A stretch of 64,000 nt of DNA from Dasypus novemcinctus (lineage: Eukaryota > Chordata > Mammalia > Cingulata > Dasypodidae): positions 113,081,263 through 113,145,262 of the forward strand of contig NC_080677.1 of assembly GCF_030445035.2 (NCBI RefSeq), written 5' to 3'. Numbering within the stretch: position 1 is the first letter of the stretch; each line of letters begins with the position of its first letter. Shown one piece after another: positions 45,712 through 58,621 of this stretch. Position numbers and translations under genes: made by a program. Under the pieces are notes generated by a model that was given only the letters and a program-made list of their open reading frames with translations, was not told the origin of the DNA and searched no databases.

Positions 45712-47519
45712 GTATGTGATCATATTGTTTCATGTCTTTATGGGTTAGCATATGTCAGAGCTCATGGTGCCTGATGCAGGGCCAATATCATAAAGAAATA
45801 ACACATGTAATAATATGTAAACTGATTATTTATTTAGGGAATGTTTCCTTGTCCTGGAATCTGATAGTTTAATCCCCTGCAAAGCTGAATGTCAATGCAA
45901 TTGCAGAGAAAGTCCTGCAGCTGATACAGTGGAGATTGGTGTTGGGGAACAGAAGCAATGCCCAACTTATATAGGCTGGCGTGTTATTGCAGGCCATTAA
46001 TTTGGATAACTATCTTATGTGGCGGGTGTATGTTTCTGTGTTACTTTAAACATTTATTCCCTACAATGTATTATGATGTCATTCTACCATATGATCAAAA
46101 GAAACTCTAATACTTCACTACTCTGGTATTTTATTTTATCTTATTTTATTTTTTTAAAGATTTATTTATTTATTTCTCTCCCCTTCCCCCCCGCCCCAGT
46201 TGTCTCCTCTCTGTGTCTATTTGCTGCGTGTTCTTCTTTGTCCGCTTCTGTTGTCAGCGGCACGGGAATCTGTGTTTCTTTTTGTTGCGTCATCTTGCTG
46301 CGTCAGCTCTCTGTGTGTGCAGCGCCATTCCTGGGCAGGCTGCACTTTCTTTTGCACTGGGCGGCTCTCCTTACGGGGCACACTCCTTGTGTGTGGGGCT
46401 TCCCTACGCAGGGACACCCCTGCATGGCGTGGCACTCCTTGTGCGCATCAGCACTGTGCGTGGGCCAGCTCCACATGGGTCAAGGAGGCCTGGGGTTTGA
46501 ACCGTGGACCTCCCAAGTGGTAGACGGACGCCCTAAACACTGGGCCAAGTCTGTTTCCCACTACTCTGGTATTTTAAATCCATACTTTTGCTTTTTAAAG
46601 TAATGATTCATATGGTCATAAAGTCCCAGAGTGACCAGATCTTGAATGCTAGCACTTGTCCCCCTCTCCCTGCTCCCTGTGGTAACTGCTTTGTCTTCTT
46701 TAGTGACCGATGCTTGCTGAAATCTCCACTCTTGAGGGCTTTCTTCATGTGCACATTTGAGAGTGGGAATGAAAATAGGTATAAAAATGTAGAGTGGCAG
46801 AAATTCCATCTCATAAATGCCTTTCTGAAATCTTGATTAAAAAGTTACAGATGCTAGTCAGTTATTCTTTTCACACTCAAAGGCACTTACTAATTTCTGT
46901 TTTCCTTGAACATTTTGCAAAGAGAATTAAATTTGAAAGCCATATAGTAAGTAAAAGTGTGGTAGATGGGGATAATGTATATTTCGAGAACTGGCAGAGA
47001 AGGGGATAGAGGAACTATATATTAAGAGGAAAGGGCCCAAGCCCTCGAATAGAGAAAGTTATGCTAAAAGAGGCAGAAGTTTGGTAGAATTTGAAAAAGT
47101 AAGAATGGTTCTAGGTAAGATGGGATGAGAAAAAATTCAGCAGTGTCAAGTACCTGGAATTTTGAACTCTGATTTTTATTCTTTTTTTTTTCATTTTATT
47201 CCTATAGTTGGAATGTTTATTAAAAGTAATCCTAGACTTTAGAGGCTTTTTTTGCTTTTCCCCTCCCAAACAAGGAGGGGAAATAAGTAAGGGAGCAAGG
47301 GACTCCAGCTCTCCACTTAAAAATAATTACCATTATTTAGATTTTAGGAAAGTAAGACTAGATATGAAGACTTGAACCCAAAGGTTAGTGAATGTGCGTT
47401 AAATTCTTTTCTATGCCCGGTTGTCTATTTGAACTATTTCACTAATGAAAATATAAACCTCATTGTCTTTTCAAAAACTAAACTTTCTTTTTCCTTTTGC
47501 ATTTCTTCTTGTGGAACAG
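45712..47519 (+). other. LRGUK: LRGUK intron 9
   Basis: Phase 0, donor GTATGT. Its main content is the full-length antisense DAS SINE. 46577-47510 shows nothing I can name. Confidence 0.85.
46134..46558 (-). repeat. DAS SINE, antisense, with perfect 18-bp duplication
   Basis: On + it starts with the T-rich tail and 'aaagatttatttatttattt', passes the GC-rich DAS body and ends with the tRNA-like head ('gtggtagacggacgccctaa'). The perfect duplication CACTACTCTGGTATTTTA lies at 46116-46133 and 46559-46576. CpG-rich body and intact flanks suggest a recent insertion. The long frames across it (up to 194 codons) are transposon-derived. Confidence 0.95.
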
Positions 47520-47626
47520 GTTGCTGCAGTGAATAAATATGACCCTCCCCCTGAAGTGGTCGCGGCCCAAGACCACCTGACCCATATTGTAAACAGCATG
47601 ATGCAGCCACAGAGGATCTTTGATAG
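47520..47626 (+). CDS. LRGUK: LRGUK coding exon 10 (residues 366-401, linker)
   Basis: The exon has 35 full codons plus two bases of codon 401. The acceptor is TTGTGGAACAG and the donor GTATTT is weak. The peptide contains NKYDPPPEVVAAQDHL and then MMQPQRIFD, linking the LRR cap to the guanylate kinase domain. The open frame runs on both sides of the exon by chance, so the splice sites and the phase 2 junction (AG + T gives Ser) set the borders. Confidence 0.94.
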
Positions 47627-48979
47627 GTATTTATTGAGTATCCACAGAAGTCAGGGTGGGCAAGCAAGAGACAACCTCATCATTTCCCCTAATACTCTAT
47701 TTTGTGGCACATCATTTCCTGTAAATGCTGCTATGTCTCCTTCTCTGAGGGAGGAGTCAGGCCTCTCATTGATAGACTGATGTCTCCATTATAGCAGATG
47801 ATTACCATGTGCTTGAATGTGCTGCGCATTTGTTGGTGTTTTCCCAAGAACAGTGAGTTGATTCAACTTCATTCTTTTGTTTGGTCACTTGTATGGTGGC
47901 TAACCTGTGACATTCAACAGTGAAATTTAAAAAAATTTGACAGCTTTTCTGCCATAGGATAGAACCACAGACCTGAGCCTCATTAACAGAGAAATACAAT
48001 AATTTATATATCCATTGTATAAATGTTTTTTCTTAGCTGTGTAGGAATGCTAAATACTTCTGCCAAAGAACATTGCATGAATTCAGGTCATTAGGGAGTC
48101 CCTAGAAGGAAACCCTGCTAGCTGAAAGGAAACCTGAAATAGTCCGCACTGTGTTACAATCAACTCAGCAGTGAGGAGTCACCCAGCTTGATTGAGCACA
48201 TGGATAGAGTCTCTCACCTCTAAGTTCAAAGACAGATTTACCATGGTTTCTCCATTTCTTTTTAAACAATCTGTTGGAGCAGATGGTCATTTATGCTATA
48301 ATTCAGAAATTCTATCAATACCCAAAGGCATTTTAAAAATACTTGTAAAATCTCTGGAAGAAGTAAATTCTCTCCTCCATGCAGTATTTGCTCCTGTAGT
48401 TCACAATGGTTGGTTTCCCACAGAGAGTAAAATGTTTCATTTTGCACATGGGACATATTTTTATATTTAATTTAATAATGTCAACATTGACTGTTTTATA
48501 TGTTTATGGTAGCCCTCTAGGTGAAATGACTCATCAATTATTTGCATACATCTGGAAAAGCACATTTTATTTAAAGAGAAGACATTTATGTTCTCGTTGT
48601 ATTTCTTTTCTAGTTTACAAGATCGCCACTTGTTTCATGCCTTAGGGTACATTTATATAAAAATATATATCAAAGAAATTTGCAGCAATATTTGATAAAC
48701 AGGTATTTCTTGATCATTTCTGGCTATCAGGCAAACAAGAACAAATGGCTAAGCAGGCCAGAATGGAGCAGTTGTCACTGTGAAAACTCACAGACACAGG
48801 GTCAGCAGCTAGTATGCCATTGCCCTTCCCACTTTGGGGCAGTGTTCAGCTCTCTGGCAGCACCAGACATCTGACTCCAGGGGAGGAGTCCTGACTTGTG
48901 GATTATGGGTCTTTTGTGCTGCACTATTGGAGAACCTCTATCCCCTCTCCTGGCATGGTCAGGATGAGGATACAATATT

Positions 48980-50405
48980 TAAATGACATGGCAGAACCTT
49001 AACTCTAGCCTGGTACTCATTGATAGATTCCTTGTTATCTGGTGTGATAAGGCTATTCAGGTTCATCTTGTATATTTTCTGCCCCAAATCTGGGGCATTT
49101 CTCCAGGGAACCCTGGTTGGTTTTAGGGTGAAATGGTATTTACAATCCAATTCTGGGCAGTAGCGATACTCATACTCATTGCTACTCAGTTGGTAATAGT
49201 TTCTATAAGCCTTTTAGTGGACCAAGCTAGGAATCAGTCAATCTCCCCCACCTTCTTCTTTCTCTCTCTCTCTCTTTCTCACACACCTCTATCAATCATC
49301 TAATCTATCCATCCATCCATCCATCCCTATTTATATTTATTCAATCTCTCTGTACTTATCTACACTACATCTAGATAGATCTATCTGTATCTACCTATCT
49401 ATATATAGATGGATAGAATACCTCCTGAATTCATATTGGTACTTACAACTCAATTTCAAGACTACAGAGCTTTAACTTAGTCTCCTCTCTATTAGATCTG
49501 TATCTCCTTTCTTCCACACTAAGAATCCTGGTTCTCATGGATACAGAGGAAAATGGAATTAGAATATCCCATAATGACTCATTTTTTAATCCTGTATTAA
49601 ACATAACAGTCTCAAAATAACCATATCATACTGCCGCCCATATGATTACTGAAAACATTAAAAACATGTTTTGCCTGTGCTCTTCTCATTCAACACCCCC
49701 CAATTTTAAAACTAGTGTACTATATTTATATTATCAGAACATATAGCCATTGCATGCTGTATTTTCTCCCTCTTAACTCTCATTTAGTACTAGTTCTATG
49801 GGTAACTGTATATTGCTTCCCATCAGTCTTTGTTCTTACCTCTAGTCATTATGGTTGTATGAAGGTTGTTCTCTAGTAGATTTCTTAGGAAGGGTTATAG
49901 GATCAGTATCCCCTGAATTCATGAATGTAGATTTAGTAATTTGTGTCCTTTATATTTGAAAGTCAGTTTTACTGAATACAAAATCAATGATTCACACATT
50001 TTACCTCAAATAAATTTAAAATGTTACCCCGTTTTCTTTTGGAATAAAATGTTGCTGTCAGAGTCTGATAATGATTTACTTTTCTTTCCCTTATAAGCCT
50101 TATGCTTTTTTTTTTTCTAGTTGACCAAATGTCATTTTTCCTTTTTCTTTAAACATCAGTAATATTAGTCATTCTGGACTTATATTCTCAGGAATACTGA
50201 GTGTTCTTTCAAAGAAATTTTTAAGCTTAATTTTATTTAATTTAAGAAAAATTTTCTTTAGTTACAATCTTTAATATTTGTTCTCTTTCTTTGCCTTGGG
50301 TTTCTTCTTCAGGAACAACTACTATCCATATGTTGGATCTTCTTTTTCCTATCTTCATTATTTGTCACTTTTTCTCAAATCCTTTTTCTCTCTTTTGTCA
50401 TTTAT
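48980..50405. repeat. Old L1-derived sequence
   Basis: 'ggcatttctccagggaaccc' then 'tggttggttttagggtgaaa', 'tagtggaccaagctaggaat', an internal ATCC/ATCT microsatellite and 'taatcctgtattaaacataa' recall a common old mammalian L1 segment that carries tetranucleotide repeats. The part from about 49960 looks like T-rich antisense L1. I cannot fix the strand of the left part. Confidence 0.5.
49251..49420. repeat. Compound microsatellite (TC, ATCC, ATCT)
   Basis: Runs of TC at 49259-49279, ATCC at 49306-49327 and ATCT/AGAT at 49370-49418. Confidence 0.92.
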
Positions 50406-50407
50406 TT

Positions 50408-51785
50408 TTTTTACTTTCCATTTTGAGATTATTGTAGATTCATGTGCAGTTATAAGAAATAATATGGAAAGATCCCTTACACCTTTCACACAGTTTCCTA
50501 AATGATAACATCTTGCATAACTTTAGCATAACATCAAAACCAGGAAATTGCATTCAATGCGATCCACCCAGCTTAACAGATTTCACCATGTACTTGTGTG
50601 TATTTAGTTCAGTGAGCACCACCACAGTTAAGATACAGAACAGTTTCATCACAAGGATCCCTTGTGCTACTCTTTTATAGCCACTGCCACTTCCTTTCCT
50701 TTTCCCCTCCCTGGCAACCACTAATCCATTCTCCATCTCTATATACTATTTCAAGAATGTTATATAAATAGAATCTTGTAACTTTGGGGATTGGCCTTTT
50801 TTTCACTCATCATAATTCCCTGGACAGTCATCAAAGTTGTTATGTGTATCAGTAGTTCATCTTTTTCATTGCTGAGTAGTATACATGGTGTGTATGTATC
50901 ATAATTAGTTTAACCATTGAAGGACATTTGGACTGATTTCCAGCTTTTGGCTTTTCAAATAAAGCTGCTATGAACATTCATATACAGGTTTTTGTGTGAA
51001 TTTAAGTTTCATTTGCTAGGTCATGTGGTAAGCACATGTTTGCTTTTCTAAGAAACTGCCAACTTTTCCACACAGGCTGTACCATTTTATATTCCCACCA
51101 GCAGTGGATAAGTGATCCAGTTTTTCTGCACCTTCACTGGCATTTGATGTCACTTTTTATTTTATTTTATTTTATTTTAGCCATTCTGATTAGTGTGCAG
51201 TTATAATTCATTGTGGTTTTCATTTGTATTTCTCTCTTGACTAATGACATTGAACATCTTTTCATGTTCTATTTGTCATCTGTATAGCTTCTTCAGTGGG
51301 ATATCTGTCCTGTCTTTGGTCCATTTTCTGATTTGATTGCTTTTTTATTGTTGAGTTCAAAGTTATATATTCTAGATGCTAGTCCTTTGTCAGATATGTG
51401 GGTTTTCATATATTTTTTTCAGTCTCTACTTTGTCTTTTTAGTTAAATTTTGCACAGAACAAAATTTTAAAATCCTAACGAGGCCCAATTTGTCAATTTT
51501 TCCTTTTATGGATCGTGCTTTGCATGTTAAGTTTAGGAACTCTTCACCTAGCCCTGTTTTTTGTTTTGTTTTGTTTTCTAAAAATTCTATAATTTATACT
51601 TCCCATTTAAGTTCCATGATCCATTTTGAGTTAATTTTTGTATAAAGGGTAGGTTTAAGTTTAGGATCATATTTTAGCCTGTGGATGCCCAATTGTTCTA
51701 GCATCACTTGTTGAAAAGGGTATCATTTCTTTCATTGAAGAATTGCTTTTGTACCTTTGTCAAAAATCCATTGATTGTATTTGGG
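50408..51785 (-). repeat. LINE-1 3' region, antisense
   Basis: It starts at T-rich sequence, then 'gagattattgtagattcatg' (3' UTR), 'cagtttcatcacaaggatcc', 'aataaagctgctatgaacat', 'tattcccaccagcagtggat', 'ctagtcctttgtcagatatg' and 'tagcatcacttgttgaaaag' in antisense L1 order. It is decayed, with no intact frame. Confidence 0.88.
51154..51179. repeat. (TTTTA)n microsatellite
   Basis: Five TTTTA units within the antisense L1. Confidence 0.92.
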
Positions 51786-52134
51786 TGGGCCTTCATTTCT
51801 TTTTAATTAGAAACAATTTAAACTGTTTCTCTTAAGGCATTAAATATGGTGCTTATTCTCTTTATGTTCCTTCTAGTTTAGTCTTTAATTCTGAATTTCT
51901 TTTCCTTTTATTTCTAATAATTTCCTGGGTTTTCAATTTCCTATTTGTTAGTTTTTTATGCCTTGTATTAATTTCTTCTTCTGTTGATTTTGTGAAGTGT
52001 TCAAAATATGGTGGCTTGCTTTCTGAGATTTCCTGTCTCTTTTCCCTCCCCTACTTTGGTCTATGCTTTCTCTTTCTTTTGAATGTTTGCTCAGTTTTCT
52101 CCTCAATGTGGGTCCTTGTTTGAGAAGCAAACAT

Positions 52135-52228
52135 TGGGGGATAATAAGCTTCTGTGATAATTAAATGAGGTAATGTGTGTAAAATTCCTAGAATAATACC
52201 TGGCACATAGTAATTGCCCAGGTAAAAT
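52135..52228 (+). repeat. MIR 3' fragment
   Basis: 'gtgataattaaatgaggtaa', 'aattcctagaataatacctg' and 'gcacatagtaattgcc' are the 3' half of a MIR in sense. Confidence 0.82.
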
Positions 52229-52642
52229 TACTGTTAAGTTTGCTTTGCATATCTGCATTCTAATCCAGTAAGTGTGGATATTAAAGTTTAATTCTCAGAG
52301 GCTGGTTTTATTTCTTTCATTTTCAAGTTCTTGGGTAACATCTTACTCTAACAATCAAGAATGTATCTTATCATATTTTTCTTTTTAAAAACTCTTAAGA
52401 TTAATTTACATGTACTTGAATTTTACCTGACTTGTTATCTATCTATGTTATATTATTTTTATATTATATCAACTTCTTTCTGGAAGGTAGAACTATTCTT
52501 CTTTTCAGGGTGTACATATAGCAAGTACTCATTTACTAGAATTAATTATGTCCAAGATATAGAAACTTTACATACTGGATATAGTTAATACCCTGCATAT
52601 CTGAGTGGACTAGGACAATAACTGACTCTTATCCTGTTGCAG

Positions 52643-52762
52643 TACTCTTCCTAGTCTGGATGCCCCTTATCCCATGTTGATATTAGCTGGTCCTCAAGCT
52701 TGTGGTAAACGAGAACTTGCCCACCGCCTCTGCAGACAATTCAGTACTTACTTCAGATACGG
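52643..52762 (+). CDS. LRGUK: LRGUK coding exon 11 (residues 401-441, kinase P-loop)
   Basis: The exon has 120 bases, phase 2 at both ends, acceptor CTGTTGCAG and donor GTAAGT. It starts the guanylate kinase domain: hydrophobic strand MLILAG (412-417), then the P-loop GPQACGKR (417-424). Canonical guanylate kinases have GKS or GKT; here Lys423 is kept but the next residue is Arg424. Then comes a helix (ELAHRLCRQF) and the FRYG lead to the GMP-binding part. The same Arg is, as I recall, present in human LRGUK, so it is a family trait rather than a local defect. Confidence 0.96.
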
Positions 52763-54414
52763 GTAAGTGTGTTTACTACTTATAAAGCAGTAAAATCTCA
52801 GATATTGCTGATATTGGCCATTCTGAGCAAGTTCAAAAATATCCAAAACAACTTAATATATGTTACATTTTACAGCAGGTAAATGAAATATTCAATAGCT
52901 ATTAACTCTTGGTGAGGACGAAGCACGGTGAGAGTTTTAGTCGTTGAAGGCAAATTATTGAGAATATTGAATCAACATGCTTACACGGTTTTGAAAAGAG
53001 ATCAATGTAGTACAGTTGATTGCTAAAGTATACTCCTACTAATACAAGAACTTAACCATTAACAAGAAGAAAAAAAAAGTTTCTTGTGACCCTGATAGTA
53101 AACATACCAGGGACTCTTCTCCACCAACATGGTTTATCATGATGTTATGCGTCCTTTCCAGAGAAGGCCCATCAACTTCTTTGACATTTATTACATTATG
53201 ATATACACAATATTTTTTAAAACTTTAATCTTCTAAAAGTTTAACTTAACTCAGGACCAGCACAAATCACTCTCCAGGATTTGGAAATATACATCTTTTC
53301 AGTTATGCATAATGGTGTCTGAATGCGGGATCACCCTGTTTCTGTGCCTTATAGCAACATGTAATACTGGGATGTGTTTCGGGCAGGTCTGTGCCTCAGG
53401 GACAGCCATCTCCCATTCTCTGCCTGGATCACATGTTGATGGCACATCAGCTTCTTTATCTTGACAAGTCTTCCCTGTTAGTGGCATATTTCAGGAGGAA
53501 GGAAAGAAAAAGGATGGCAAAAATTTTTTCCTTTCCTTTCCCTCAGGTTAGTGTTCAGTTCAGTTTTGGTTTTCTGGAGCACATATTTTGTGGAGTGATT
53601 TCCTTAGGGCACAGTTAAAATAAAGGAGAGTATCAGAAAAATTAGAACCATCCAGAATAACCTCCAGCAGGATTTACCCACTCTGTGAAGACTTCCGGGA
53701 ATCAAATTTAGAATTCTTACTATGGTCTCTTATACTGCGTTCCTCTTTTATTTTTTACATATAGCAACGAAATTGCTTTTAGATCAGTGGTGTCTGTCAG
53801 TGAGCTGAGGATGTGACTACAAAGATCTATAGAATAACAAGAAAAATAAATGCCAGGTATTTTCTAATGTCACAAAAAGTTCCCTCCCTTAAGCTATACA
53901 TGTTCAAACAATGCAAATACTGTTTTAAACAGGTCCGTTTATTTAGATATCAAAATCTATAGTCCTCATCTAAGCAGCTCTGGGATATAAGTACTATAGA
54001 ATTATTATTGGTTAATGTATTTTAAACACTATGAAGAAACATAAATAAATGAAGAGTTAATACTAGAATAAAAATGTATAGAGTGCCATTATGTGCCTAT
54101 GGTGGGGTGGAAATGCTGAACCTGTTTGAAAAGATAAGGTTAACACAATGAATAGAGAGTCAAACTAGGACAAAATGTATTTCAGAGGTATCCTGATTAT
54201 TATGCTAATGTGTAAATCTGGAATTACTTTTAGCAAACAGTGACTTATGCACACCAAGCCTTTCTCTAGTTAGAATTCCTTTCACATCTCAGACACTAAA
54301 TATGGTTGAAATTGGTTGGCCATCCAGTCCTTATTTACTCATAGTATGTACTGATGGGAGATGTTTGGCCATATGAGTGCTTGGAGGCATTTATTGATTC
54401 ATCATCATGATTAT

Positions 54415-54665
54415 GATCCAATCTACCCCTACATTCTCACCTGCATAGGCATCCCACATTATTCATTTTTGTTAAATCCTACCTTTTCCTATCAGGATGC
54501 TTATTCTGTCATGCTTGTAATGATTTATTCAATGTCTGTTTTCTCTGCTCGTCTGTCAACCCAGTGAGGGTCGGGACCTATATACCCTTTTTACCATTGA
54601 GTTCTCAGTGCCCAGAACATGGCCAGACCATTGATATGTGCATGAAACATATTTGTTATGTTGAA
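54415..54665 (+). repeat. LINE-2 3' end, sense
   Basis: 'cttgtaatgatttattcaat', 'cccagtgagggtcgggacct', 'cagtgcccagaacatggcca' and 'gaaacatatttgttatgttg' follow the L2 3' end. Confidence 0.75.
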
Positions 54666-54805
54666 GACTAACTGATTGCTTGGGTGAGTGGAAGAATGAG
54701 TTAATGGTATTGTATGCAACATTAAGTGGGAAATTACTTTGACCAGAAATGACTTAGGCAACTTTCCCAGCCTCCACCAATGGATAGGTGGAGGTAAAGC
54801 TGGGT

Positions 54806-55010
54806 TCATTCATTTGTTCCGTCTTCCTTTCAGTAAATATTTCATGTGTTCCTCCTATGTGCTAGGCCCTAAGGATACAGCGGGAACAAGATTGGTGAGG
54901 TCCTTGCCTTGATGAAACTGTAATCTAGTGGGGAACACAGATCTTCAGTAATTAGTGCCATGTGATATTTGTGTGGAGGCACAAGATGATAAAAGAATCG
55001 TAAACTTAGC
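54806..55010 (-). repeat. LINE-2 3' end, antisense
   Basis: 'ttcattcatttgttccg', 'tcctatgtgctaggccctaa', 'gatacagcgggaacaagatt' and 'gtgaggtccttgccttgatg' are the antisense L2 3' end. It faces the sense copy just upstream. Confidence 0.85.
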
Positions 55011-55089
55011 TTCAGGTTCCAATGCTGTTACTGCTGCCACTGCTATTTCTCTTTCCTGGATGGAATTAGTGGCAAGAGGAGATATACAT

Positions 55090-55195
55090 CTAACTACCCT
55101 CACCACCGCCCTCCACACAGACACACTCACTCACCCACCGATCCCCAACCCCACCCCTGTGCCGCGCCGCCGCCCCGCCACATCATCCAGCCGTC
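55090..55195. repeat. C-rich segment with CpG cluster
   Basis: A C-rich tract on + with CAC units, ending in GTGCCGCGCCGCCGCCCCGCC (55159-55179). It is unusual for the AT-rich intron. No exon signal was found. Confidence 0.6.
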
Positions 55196-56227
55196 ATTGT
55201 CACCTTTACGGAGGCGGAGATCAGTGTTTGCTCAATGGCAAATCATTATAAGAATTCCATTGAAGCATGGATCAAAGATCTTATCATTGGTAAAAGAAAA
55301 AGAGGTATTAAATACCTAGTAGTTTCATCCATTGAGGAAGCAAAAGAGTACCATCATTATATGCAGGGACTTTCTAATTAAAGCTAAAGATAAAAATGAG
55401 ACGCATCCTCAGGGGAAAGTCATTGCTCTTATTTAGATTTTCTTTTCTTTTACTCTTTATCTAGCATAAATTTTATTGATTTTTAATTAAATAGAAGAAA
55501 AAAGATCTGAACATAGTCTCACAATGAAACAACCATTTACAAAGCCTCTTTTCTGCCATTTGCTTGAATCTTTACTTTCCCTCCTCAATTTCATTTTCTC
55601 CTGGTATTTAGTCTTCCTTTTAAATTACATTGACCCAAGACCAAGAAATTTAATGAAATTTTCATATGCTAAGTTACATACCCAGATACATAAATATTAA
55701 AAACATAACTCAGTGGTATAACAAATATTGCTGTGGCTGAGAGATTTTCCATTAGTCTTAGGTTTTGATTTTACTGTTTATTCTTGATTTTAGAAATAGG
55801 TTACAAGTTCTTTCTCTATCAGTTATGAGTGGCCTAGAGATATGTATTTCCTGCCTTCAAAATCTCTGTACTTCTCACATTACCACACAAATCAGTGCCT
55901 TCCTGAAAAAGTGGTAGATAATGAGGGAAACACAAAATGATACCCATCCTGCCCATTTATCTTCCAGATTTAAGGCAGTGAACGTGATCTGGATAGTCAT
56001 GAGAGAACAGCTTTATTCTTCTTCTTTGTATCTCTGTTTCGTAGCAATCTCTTTTCATAACCATCTCATAATGTTGATTATCAAATATATATTTTTTATT
56101 TTTAGCAGTACAATACAGTCAAGTAAAAGACCACAGCTGTTTAGCTAAATGGGGTGGTATGAGCTACAGACATCTTAAATGCAGACTGATCTAAAATGTC
56201 AGTTTATACGCATGTGACAAACTAGTG

Positions 56228-56720
56228 GAGTGGCTCATTTATTCATTCAATCAATATTTATTGAGCACCACCCATATGCTGGTGATAAAACTATGAAACA
56301 GACAGACATGGGCCTTGTCCTCCTGTCAGCGTGCAATTTACTAGGGAATTTTGACAGGCAATTGCTTCCTGTGAGCTAGTGTGATGAGTACCATGATGAA
56401 AGAAGAAAAGAGCTTGTGTGACAGAAGAAGTAAAGCAGGACTGGGAGTGTGGGGCTGGAGGAGGAGGGCTTTCCAGGCAGGGAGAACACCAGGCACTTTT
56501 AATTAACTGGAAGTACACATTGTAGTATGGTTATGCTTGAAGTATGAAGGGCTGGATGACAGAAGTAAGACCAGAGAAATAAAACAGGAGTCTGGTCATA
56601 ACGGGTTTCTAAGCAGGGGAGTGGCATGCTCACAGGTCTCACTGTCTGCAGTTTTGGGAAGGGCTTGGGAGAGCCTAGGCTGGAGTCAAGGAGACTTGTA
56701 GACATGCAGATGGCATGAAT
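56228..56720 (-). repeat. LINE-2 remnant, antisense
   Basis: 'attcattcaatcaatattta', 'ttgagcaccacccatatgct', 'ggccttgtcctcctgtcagc', 'ggctttccaggcagggagaa' and 'taagcaggggagtggcatgc' follow antisense L2 for about 490 bases. Confidence 0.88.
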
Positions 56721-58249
56721 TGGGAAAGTAGTATATGGTTACTGAAAAGTAGTTAGTGACTTCATGGAATTTGATACTTGGCCACAATATGTGCTGAAAT
56801 CTTCTGGTTTCATGATCCCTTAAATTGTGCCCAGCAATGTACTGACATATATTTACATTGGGCATTAGGACCATATTAACTTGTCCACCAGTGGGTATTT
56901 TGTGGATACCCATTCGTTTGCTCAGAACATGTCATTCTACAATATGCTTGAATTTAGGTGAGCTCACAGCCAAGCCTTTGCTTACATATTTGTAGTAACA
57001 AGTTCATTATTTCCTGAAGCAGTCTGATCCAGAATTGAAAAAGTGAATCAATTTGATTCTGAATCAACCTTAAAAAGTCTATGTCATCCACATGCTAACT
57101 CTTCCTAGATACCCTTTTTTCCTGTTATGTCGCCCTGGATGTTTCTATGATTTGGCCATCTGGATCCTCCTGTTCACCGTCTCTCCAAGGACTTGAGTTG
57201 TTAGTATCGTCAATGATAAGTAGCCAATGAATTGAAGCATTGAGTTGGATCATGAAGGCCTTTAAAATGTCTAAGTTCACCCTTGAACCTTTAGAACCAG
57301 GGTCGTAGACTGGATTTAATCTCGCATTCAAATTCTTTTGTCTGTCAAGAGGAACTAAGAGGAAATACAGCTTCCACTGCAAACCATGATTTAACTAATT
57401 TGCTATGACTTAAATAATTCATGAATATAAACACTCGGAAATGTAAATTATAATTGAAATTATATGTACACAAGGGAGAGGAAGGATATTGAAAGCAATG
57501 GCTAAAACTTGGCATCACTTTTTCTAAGTAAGTTTAGTGAAACATTGCTCTCACTATGAAGTGTTTCTTTCCTAAAATGTTCCTATTTGGGCAGCACACT
57601 ACACAGTGAAGTTATCTCTTTGTGAAAATTGGATGACAGGTTAAAAAGAACCACAGGTCATCTTAAAGTCTTGCTTAATAGAAAGTTCCACAGTAGATAT
57701 TTCTGTCATCAGCATTTTCCACGTCAGTGAAGCCATATCTTTATTTGCCTGCCTGGAAGCTTCAAATTGTTTCTTTGCTTTGTCTTCCTATTAGAGATTC
57801 TGAAAAAATTCCTGCCGCTCAATTCCTTTGTTGGGAAATGCAAATTCAGCATAGGGTGTAAAGGGTATACTAAGGGTTGGCAGCGCAGATGCCAAATCAC
57901 TGACTTATCTTTGCTGACTGTCAAGGACACGGGTAGACAGAGGCTCTCAGGTCTCTGCCAGGGCATTTGAGGAAATACCAGTGTAGTCAAACAACAAAAC
58001 AAATGTCACAGCATTTTGACAGTCTTCTATTGGAATGTACTCTCTTTCTTGAGTATACAATTTGAATGTGATGCTAAGACCTTAAAATTTACTAGTATAG
58101 TTCATTCTTGATTATAACAGAACTGCAACAATGGTAGGAAATATGAAAAGCTCTTTGTCTTTGATTTTGTAATGAAGAGGCTTTTGAGGTTGCAAATATA
58201 CCCTCTTAATTAATGTGATATTTTTAAAAATTGCCTTTGGAATCATTTT

Positions 58250-58380
58250 GGTATTGCTATTGACTAGTGCTACTTAACTGCTTTGCCTCAGTTTCATCAT
58301 CTGTAAAATAAAAGAAATACCATCTACCTCATTGTTTTGTGAGGAATAAATGAACTGACATGTCCAGTGTCCAGCTATTC
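58250..58380 (+). repeat. MIR SINE
   Basis: 'tgcctcagtttcatcatctg', 'taaaataaaagaaataccat' and 'tgtgaggaataaatgaactg' are MIR in sense. Confidence 0.85.
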
Positions 58381-58621
58381 TTTTTTTCCGATTTTAAAAG
58401 TATAAGATAATCTAAAAATCAGTTTGCATTACCAGAATTTAACACTGGGATGGCAGAATTATATGGAATGATAAGAAAATGAGAATCCTGGTCTAGTTGG
58501 AATTTCCATATTCTAGTTATGGGACCCACACTAGCCTGCTGTGTGACCTTGGTAAAGTCTCTTTCATAGTCATCTATAAACTGGACTTCATAATAGCCAT
58601 GATTCACTTCATTATTTCCTT

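Larger units (their letters stand above)
47627..52642 (+). other. LRGUK: LRGUK intron 10
   Basis: Phase 2, donor GTATTT. 47630-48880 shows no repeat I can name. From about 48980 to 52130 it is a mosaic of antisense L1 sequence with microsatellites, then a MIR. Confidence 0.8.

Noticed and set aside
46019..46603. A 194-codon forward frame, the longest in the window
   Set aside because: Most of it is the antisense DAS SINE; similar frames occur in the DAS copy at 20032-20376. It is transposon-derived, not a gene.
47463..47780. A stand-alone 105-codon gene
   Set aside because: Its centre is LRGUK exon 10; the rest is intron read through by chance.
49251..49420. A CRISPR-like or regulatory repeat array
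   Set aside because: The units are 2-4 bases with no spacers; it is an ordinary compound microsatellite in a mammalian intron.
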